NCBI GenBank assembly: GCA_021161885.1
Contig: JAGGZS010000264.1
Coordinates: 1-17,327 of the forward strand
DNA length: 17,327 bases
Source: a bacterium
GTDB lineage: Bacteria; Auribacterota; Auribacteria; Auribacterales; Auribacteraceae
Reading direction: 5' to 3'
Under the pieces are notes generated by a model that had not been told where the DNA came from, searched no databases, and was given only the letters and a program-made list of their open reading frames with translations. The position numbers and the translations under genes are program-made. Below, in pieces: positions 13,437 through 17,327 of this stretch (positions within the stretch are counted from its first letter, which is position 1; every line of letters begins with the position of its first letter).

Positions 13437-14606
13437 ATGTTGGTTTCTCTTGTTGGGCGACACGAAATTGAGGAGCGTGAGAAAAATTTTCTTGCCCCTT
13501 ATGCAATGAAATGCGCGGACAGCCAAGGAAGAAAATATCCTGAGAAGGAACATCAGTACCGTTCTGTTTTCCAGAGGGATCGCGACCGGATAGTGCACAG
13601 CCGCGCTTTCCGCAGGCTTGAGTATAAAACCCAAGTATTCGTCAACCATGAAGGCGACCATTACCGTACCCGGCTGACCCATACTATCGAGGTAGCAATG
13701 ATTGGGCGCACTATAGCAAGAAACCTTTGCTTGAACGAGGACCTTGTTGAAACGTTGGCTCTTGTGCATGATGTGGGGCATCCGGCTTTTGGTCATTCCG
13801 GTGAACAAATCCTCAATGAGCTTATGGCTGAGCATGGCGGGTTTGAGCATAACAGGCAGGGATTGCGCATCGTTGAGGTTATTGAAAAGAAATATCCCCA
13901 TTTTGACGGGTTGAACTTATCCTATGAGGTGCGTGAAGGGATCATCAAGCATACTATGGATTATGATAAATCGGTTTTTCATCATTATCAGCCTGAAAAA
14001 TCGCCTCTGCTTGAAGTGCAGATAGTGGATATAGCCGATGAAATAGCTTATAATTCCCATGACCTTGACGACGGGTTGTCATCAAGACTGTTTACGCTTA
14101 AAGAGTTGTCTGAACTTAAAATGTGGAACAGTATTGAACAGGCGGTAAAGCGCAGAGAACCGAATATTGATGACCATATGCTTACTCACGCTATAATAAG
14201 AGGCATCATAGATACTCAAGTTCGCGATGTGTTGGCTGAAACAAAAAAAAATATAAAAAAATATAATATAAAATCCATAGAGGATGTACGCGATAACTGG
14301 CGTCCTCTGGTTACGTTCAGCCCTCAGGTATCCGAGATGAATCAGGAATTAAAAATATTTCTTAAAGAGAATTTATACACTCACCACCAAGTAGAGATAA
14401 TGAATCAAAAAGGGTTAAGGATAATAAAAGAACTTTTTAACCTTTTTTTGAGTAATCCGAGACTGCTTGATCCGGAAACAAGGAAAAATTTAAAAACTGA
14501 ATCGCTTCATCGTATAGTATGCGATTATATAGCTGGAATGACCGATAGGTATGCTTTTGAGCAATACCGTAAACTTTGCAGTCTGTCTGACAGATACAGC
14601 CTTTAA
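13437..14606 (+). CDS. dgt: dGTPase-like HD-domain hydrolase (dNTP triphosphohydrolase)
   Basis: This 389-residue protein belongs to the dGTPase-like HD superfamily, which splits dNTPs into deoxynucleoside and triphosphate. The N-terminus has RSVFQRDRDRIVHSRAF (42-58) and RLEYKTQVF (60-68), which are family motifs. The HD metal site is H82 in RLTHT, H111-D112 in VHDVGHPAFGHSGE, and D201 in DIADEIAYN. Length fits the short, non-Escherichia type (type 2, roughly 370-450). Its likely role is control of dNTP pools; family members can also limit phage, but nothing around it suggests a defence island. GAGG lies 7 bases before the ATG. Co-transcription with thi4 is likely (35-base gap). Symbol assigned by family. 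Confidence 0.9.
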   Translation: MLVSLVGRHEIEEREKNFLAPYAMKCADSQGRKYPEKEHQYRSVFQRDRDRIVHSRAFRRLEYKTQVFVNHEGDHYRTRLTHTIEVAMIGRTIARNLCLNEDLVETLALVHDVGHPAFGHSGEQILNELMAEHGGFEHNRQGLRIVEVIEKKYPHFDGLNLSYEVREGIIKHTMDYDKSVFHHYQPEKSPLLEVQIVDIADEIAYNSHDLDDGLSSRLFTLKELSELKMWNSIEQAVKRREPNIDDHMLTHAIIRGIIDTQVRDVLAETKKNIKKYNIKSIEDVRDNWRPLVTFSPQVSEMNQELKIFLKENLYTHHQVEIMNQKGLRIIKELFNLFLSNPRLLDPETRKNLKTESLHRIVCDYIAGMTDRYAFEQYRKLCSLSDRYSL

Positions 14607-14619
14607 TTTATTAAAAAGT

Positions 14620-14650
14620 AATGGATTAATAAAATCTATTGGATTTTTTT
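14620..14650 (+). terminator. Weak bidirectional terminator between dgt and the convergent prepilin-like gene
   Basis: AATGGATT (14620-14627) can pair with AATCTATT (14633-14640), 8 bp with one G-T pair and a 5-base loop, followed after GGA by seven Ts (14644-14650). On the other strand a T-run also follows. The stem is AT-rich, so efficiency is uncertain. Confidence 0.4.
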
Positions 14651-14676
14651 CTATGGTTTTAAGGGAGCAGTATTTT

Positions 14677-15192
14677 TTAGCTGCCCGTAAAATCTGTTTT
14701 TTCCGACCATATTACTGTGCCGTCAATCAGCAGAATATTACATCCGTCAGAGTGGCGGAAATCGGGGTTGACTATAGGGAAAATATTAAAATTGGCCGGG
14801 TCTTTTTCGCTGTCAAGAATGAATACTCTTTTTTGGTATGTTTCAAAAATGTTCCTGCCTTGTTTTAAATCATCATATACCTCGCTGTTGATTGCGTAAT
14901 CGCAGGCAGGCATATTTTTATCATCGTTATCTGATGTTGAATTTTTTCTGGAAACGTCAGGGCATTTAAGGTAATCGGAGTTTATCTTAAGGATAGTGTA
15001 CCATGGTTTCTCGGGAGATTCGGCAAAAGCGCCCGGGGTATCTTCAAGGGTTGTCTGCATAGAATCGTATATGGCTTTTAGATGCGCTGCGCAGGATAGT
15101 TGTTCAAACTTATCCATCCCTAACTTTATCTTTGTCTCAGATAATATAATAAGGAAAAAAACAACAAGAATAATAGCTATATATTCTTTCAA
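14677..15192 (-). CDS. H-X9-DG prepilin-like (DUF1559-type) protein without leader peptide
   Basis: This 171-residue protein has one N-terminal hydrophobic helix (about 4-18) and a soluble domain ending in the H-X9-DG motif: H147 then D157-G158 in FRHSDGCNILLIDGTVIWSE. This C-terminal motif marks DUF1559/pseudopilin-like proteins, abundant in planctomycetes, lentisphaerae and omnitrophota. The segment CAAHLKAIYDSM (34-45) matches the usual C-x-x-N-L-K-Q-I stretch after the pilin helix. The prepilin leader GFTLxE is absent: an in-frame stop lies immediately upstream of the TTG start, so no leader can be encoded. GGGGGG 7-8 bases upstream supports the TTG. The protein is probably anchored by its helix, not cleaved by a prepilin peptidase. 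It points towards dgt and lies downstream of no gene on its strand within 340 bases. Confidence 0.7.
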   Translation of the reverse strand: MKEYIAIILVVFFLIILSETKIKLGMDKFEQLSCAAHLKAIYDSMQTTLEDTPGAFAESPEKPWYTILKINSDYLKCPDVSRKNSTSDNDDKNMPACDYAINSEVYDDLKQGRNIFETYQKRVFILDSEKDPANFNIFPIVNPDFRHSDGCNILLIDGTVIWSEKTDFTGS

Positions 15193-15271
15193 TTATATAC
15201 CCCCCGGATATATATCTACGAGATAAAAATACCAAAAAAATTATATAAACGCACGTTAAAATTTTAATTGG

Positions 15272-15340
15272 CAGTAAATTTTATTATTATTATTTACTGT
15301 CAGCAGTAAATGCTATCTGATGATACACTAAATTAGCATT
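15272..15340. repeat. Alternating inverted repeats: CAGTAAA / TTTACTG / CAGTAAA and AATGCTA / TAGCATT
   Basis: CAGTAAAT (15272-15279) pairs with ATTTACTG (15292-15299). The same TTTACTG (15293-15299) can instead pair with CAGTAAA (15304-15310) across a 4-base loop, so the two hairpins exclude each other. AATGCTA (15309-15315) then pairs with TAGCATT (15334-15340), overlapping the second hairpin by two bases. Reads like an attenuator or a degraded mobile-element end; function unknown. Confidence 0.5.
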
Positions 15341-15419
15341 AATGGAAACTAAATTAAAAATTACCGACTATATATAACAGTATATTATGGAAACTTTGAA
15401 AAATTAACCAACAATGCTT

Positions 15420-15508
15420 GTCTTATTGCGAACAAACAAAGTTTGTGTGGCAATTTAAGTCTCGCTACACAATGAGATTGCCACGTCGCTTCGCTTCTCG
15501 CAATGACA
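15420..15508. repeat. Palindromic dispersed repeat (TTGCGA...TGGCAAT...ATTGCCA...TCGCAAT type)
   Basis: The element reads TTATTGCGA, a short spacer, GTGGCAAT (15447-15454), then ATTGCCAC (15477-15484), a GTCGCTTCGCTTC spacer and TCGCAATGAC (15498-15507). It is an imperfect long palindrome of nested arms. Repeats of this exact style occur in many copies in several unrelated bacterial groups and create false ORFs reading ARSEATWQSH. It is probably a non-autonomous mobile repeat. It begins 28 bases beyond the nadE stop, so it could also cap the nadE transcript. Confidence 0.75.
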
Positions 15509-15535
15509 ATTGCATTTTTCAGAGGTTCTTTATGT

Positions 15536-17179
15536 TTAAATAGCGCAATGATCCAAAGGAATATAATTTTGTACAATAGGAATACGCCTGCCTTCCCCGA
15601 ATGCTTTTTTTGAAATTTTAAGCCCGCAAGCGGCTTGTTTGCGTTTGTATTCTGTCCTGTCAACAAGTTGTATTATTTTATAAACGGTTTCTTTGGAAAA
15701 TCCGGATTGAATTATCTCATAGAACCCTTTATGGTCTTCGATATAAAGTTTTAAAATACCGTCGAGGATATGGTACTCGGGTAATGAATCTTGGTCGGTC
15801 TGGTTGTATTTTAGTTCTGCTGAAGGGGGTTTTGTGATTGAGCCGGACGGGATAATTTCGTTATGGCGGTTGATATATTTTGATAATTGGTAAATTTTTG
15901 TTTTGAATACATCCGATATGACCGCCAGTGCGCCGCACATATCGCCGTACAGCGTGCAGTATCCTACGGCTAATTCCGATTTGTTGCCTGTGGTAAGCAG
16001 GAGGTATCCGTGTTTATTGGAGAGCGCCATCAGGATACATCCTCTTATTCTGGCTTGAAGGTTTTCTTCGGTTACGTCTTGTTTTTTATTTTTAAAATGC
16101 GGTGATAGATTATTTAAGAAGCAGTCAAACATTGGTTTTATAGGTATATGCAGAAGTTCTATATTAAGGTTTTCAGCTAATTTTTCGGCATCAGTAATGC
16201 TTCCTTCCGAAGAAAATATCGACGGCATACTTACCCCGATAACATTTTCATTGCCAAGAGCTTTAACAGCGAGTGCCGCGGTTAAGGCTGAATCAATGCC
16301 TCCGCTTAGTCCGAGCAATACCTTTTTGAACCCTGTTTTTTTTGTATAATCATGAACGCCGAGCGCGAGAGCGTCGATTATTTCTTCGCAGGAGTTAGGT
16401 TTTTTCCGGGATATTTTTTCGGGAATGGAGTTTGTATCTATTATAAGCGGTGTCTCATTAAATCTTTGCGATAAAGCGTGCAGATCGCCGTGATTATCGG
16501 CAAAAACAGCGCCTCCGTCAAAAATTATCCCGTCGTTCCCGCCGGTCTGGTTGACGTAGAATAAAGGGATATTATTTTTTCGGGCGGTATTTTTTATAAG
16601 GTCTATCCGGGTAGAGAGTTTGCCTTCTTCAAAAGGCGAGGCGGATATATTTATGAGGTAATCTATGCCTTGGCGGGTTAATTCTTTAACAGGGTCTATT
16701 TTGTATTTATGAAAATGGCTGAACCATAAATCTTCACAGATAGTAATGCCGAATTTTTTGTTGTTGATATTAATGTAACAGGTCGATTTTGAAGCCGAAA
16801 AATATCTGTCTTCATCAAAAACGTCATAAGTCGGCAGTAAAGTTTTATGGGCGATTTGTTTTATTTCACCATCGCACAGGTAAGCTGCGGCATTAAAAAT
16901 TTTTTTAGAGTTTTTCGTATCGATTAAATCTACGCAGCCGGTTAGAATTTTTATTTTTTTGCTTTTTTTTGCCAGTTTGGTTACGGCTTTTTGATTATCT
17001 TCGACAAAAGCGGGTTTATCGAGAAGGTCGCGGGGCGGGTATCCGCAAACCGCAAGTTCGGGGAATACCGCAAGGTCGATTTTTTGGATTACCAGTTTCT
17101 CGAGTATCTTTTCCATTTTTTTGATATTGCCGCGAATATCACCTACAATAGGATTAAAAGGAATGAGCGCTATTTTCAT
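15536..17179 (-). CDS. nadE: Glutamine-hydrolysing NAD+ synthetase
   Basis: This 547-residue two-domain enzyme makes NAD+ from nicotinic acid adenine dinucleotide, ATP and glutamine. The N-terminal nitrilase-type glutaminase (1-255) has the triad E41 (FPELAVCGYPP), K112 (HKTLLPTYDVF) and C148 (ITICEDLW). The C-terminal synthetase (about 265-540) has the PP-loop LSGGIDSALTAALA (291-304), TTGNKSELAVGY and YGDMCGAL for ATP and NaAD binding. All key residues are present, so it should release ammonia from glutamine and channel it. The shape is the bacterial short NadE-gln type (about 540-570 residues). AGGT lies 8-10 bases before the ATG at 17179. The last residues (QNYIPLDHCAI) run a little past the usual GRRxPI end, next to the palindromic repeat. 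Confidence 0.95.
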   Translation of the reverse strand: MKIALIPFNPIVGDIRGNIKKMEKILEKLVIQKIDLAVFPELAVCGYPPRDLLDKPAFVEDNQKAVTKLAKKSKKIKILTGCVDLIDTKNSKKIFNAAAYLCDGEIKQIAHKTLLPTYDVFDEDRYFSASKSTCYININNKKFGITICEDLWFSHFHKYKIDPVKELTRQGIDYLINISASPFEEGKLSTRIDLIKNTARKNNIPLFYVNQTGGNDGIIFDGGAVFADNHGDLHALSQRFNETPLIIDTNSIPEKISRKKPNSCEEIIDALALGVHDYTKKTGFKKVLLGLSGGIDSALTAALAVKALGNENVIGVSMPSIFSSEGSITDAEKLAENLNIELLHIPIKPMFDCFLNNLSPHFKNKKQDVTEENLQARIRGCILMALSNKHGYLLLTTGNKSELAVGYCTLYGDMCGALAVISDVFKTKIYQLSKYINRHNEIIPSGSITKPPSAELKYNQTDQDSLPEYHILDGILKLYIEDHKGFYEIIQSGFSKETVYKIIQLVDRTEYKRKQAACGLKISKKAFGEGRRIPIVQNYIPLDHCAI

Positions 17180-17205
17180 ATAAAATACCTAAAATAATTA
17201 ATATA

Positions 17206-17298
17206 AAATTTAAGGTTAATAAATATTTGTTTTTATAATAGAAAAATTAGCTATGAAATACAAACCATAAATTTCACTTTTAAATAACCTTAAAATTT
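17206..17298. repeat. 13/14-bp inverted repeat flanking the nadE promoter
   Basis: AAATTTAAGGTTA (17206-17218) and TAACCTTAAAATTT (17285-17298) are reverse complements with a single-base indel. They flank the predicted nadE promoter symmetrically, with arms about 80 bases apart. They could be operator half-sites for looping repression, ends of a small mobile repeat, or chance in AT-rich DNA. Confidence 0.45.
17235..17263 (-). promoter_or_regulatory. Sigma-70-type promoter for nadE
   Basis: On the minus strand TTGTAT (17263-17258) is followed after exactly 17 bases by TATTAT (17240-17235), a 5/6 match to TATAAT. The -35 is the same hexamer used before the PEBP gene. Transcription would start near 17228, giving a leader of about 48 bases. 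Confidence 0.5.
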
Positions 17299-17327
17299 GA
17301 TAAGATATTGTTTTCTTCAATTACAAG

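Larger units (their letters stand above)
15193..15535. other. 343-base intergenic region with hairpins and a palindromic repeat
   Basis: No convincing gene is seen on either strand. The part next to the prepilin-like gene is very AT-rich. It holds a run of overlapping hairpins (15272-15340), and the part next to nadE holds a palindromic dispersed-repeat element (15420-15508). The open frame on the minus strand across the repeat is a known type of spurious ORF (see rejected items). Confidence 0.6.

Noticed and set aside
13437..14606. dGTPase-like gene as an antiphage dNTP-depletion system
   Set aside because: The gene is in a housekeeping setting beside thi4, with no defence partners; the family is widespread in normal dNTP metabolism.
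14663..14689. GGGAGCAG...CTGCCC hairpin at the end of the prepilin-like gene
   Set aside because: The stem has mismatches or a bulge and no T-run follows in either direction.
15385..15666. Minus-strand open frame of 93 residues containing VIARSEATWQSH
   Set aside because: This peptide is the usual false product of the palindromic dispersed repeat at 15420-15508, and the rest overlaps the end of nadE in another frame.

Overview
The window looks like chromosomal DNA of an AT-rich, uncultivated-type anaerobic bacterium. The best guess is Omnitrophota or Elusimicrobiota. Supporting signs are a DUF116-rsmB pair, a B12-binding radical SAM protein, an H-X9-DG prepilin-like protein, a Thi4 thiazole synthase of the sulfide-dependent (His) type, and a dispersed palindromic repeat of the TTGCGA...TGGCAAT class. 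This placement is inference; there is no rRNA or tRNA to test it.

Left edge (1-990): a scarred accessory segment. It holds the 3' end and right terminal repeat of an IS3-family element, a TIR-like / nucleoside-deoxyribosyltransferase-like gene on the minus strand cut at both ends, and a 5'-truncated plus-strand pseudogene with two in-frame stops. A small zinc-ribbon gene (993-1226, minus) follows.

Central plus-strand block (1426-14606): class II aldolase and a small two-helix membrane protein; DUF116 overlapping rsmB (16S rRNA m5C methyltransferase); a B12-binding radical SAM enzyme coupled by a 1-base overlap to a large membrane glycosyltransferase-like protein; a two-gene unit for exported proteins (PEBP/YbhB family plus a small CxxC protein) with a good promoter in front and a strong terminator behind; a GH94-type phosphorylase closely followed by a GT4 glycosyltransferase; then thi4 and a dGTPase-like HD hydrolase.

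Right part (14677-17327, minus strand): an H-X9-DG prepilin-like protein, a 343-base gap with stacked hairpins and a palindromic repeat, and nadE (glutamine-hydrolysing NAD+ synthetase) with a promoter inside a larger inverted repeat.

Most of the window is ordinary metabolism: translation (rsmB), thiamine (thi4), NAD (nadE), dNTP turnover (dgt) and glycan handling (GH94, GT4, membrane protein). The parts that look least explained are the rearranged TIR-like locus, the PEBP/CxxC unit with a possible dual start, the radical SAM/membrane pair, and the leaderless H-X9-DG protein. I found no CRISPR array, tRNA, rRNA or clearly new multi-gene defence system.
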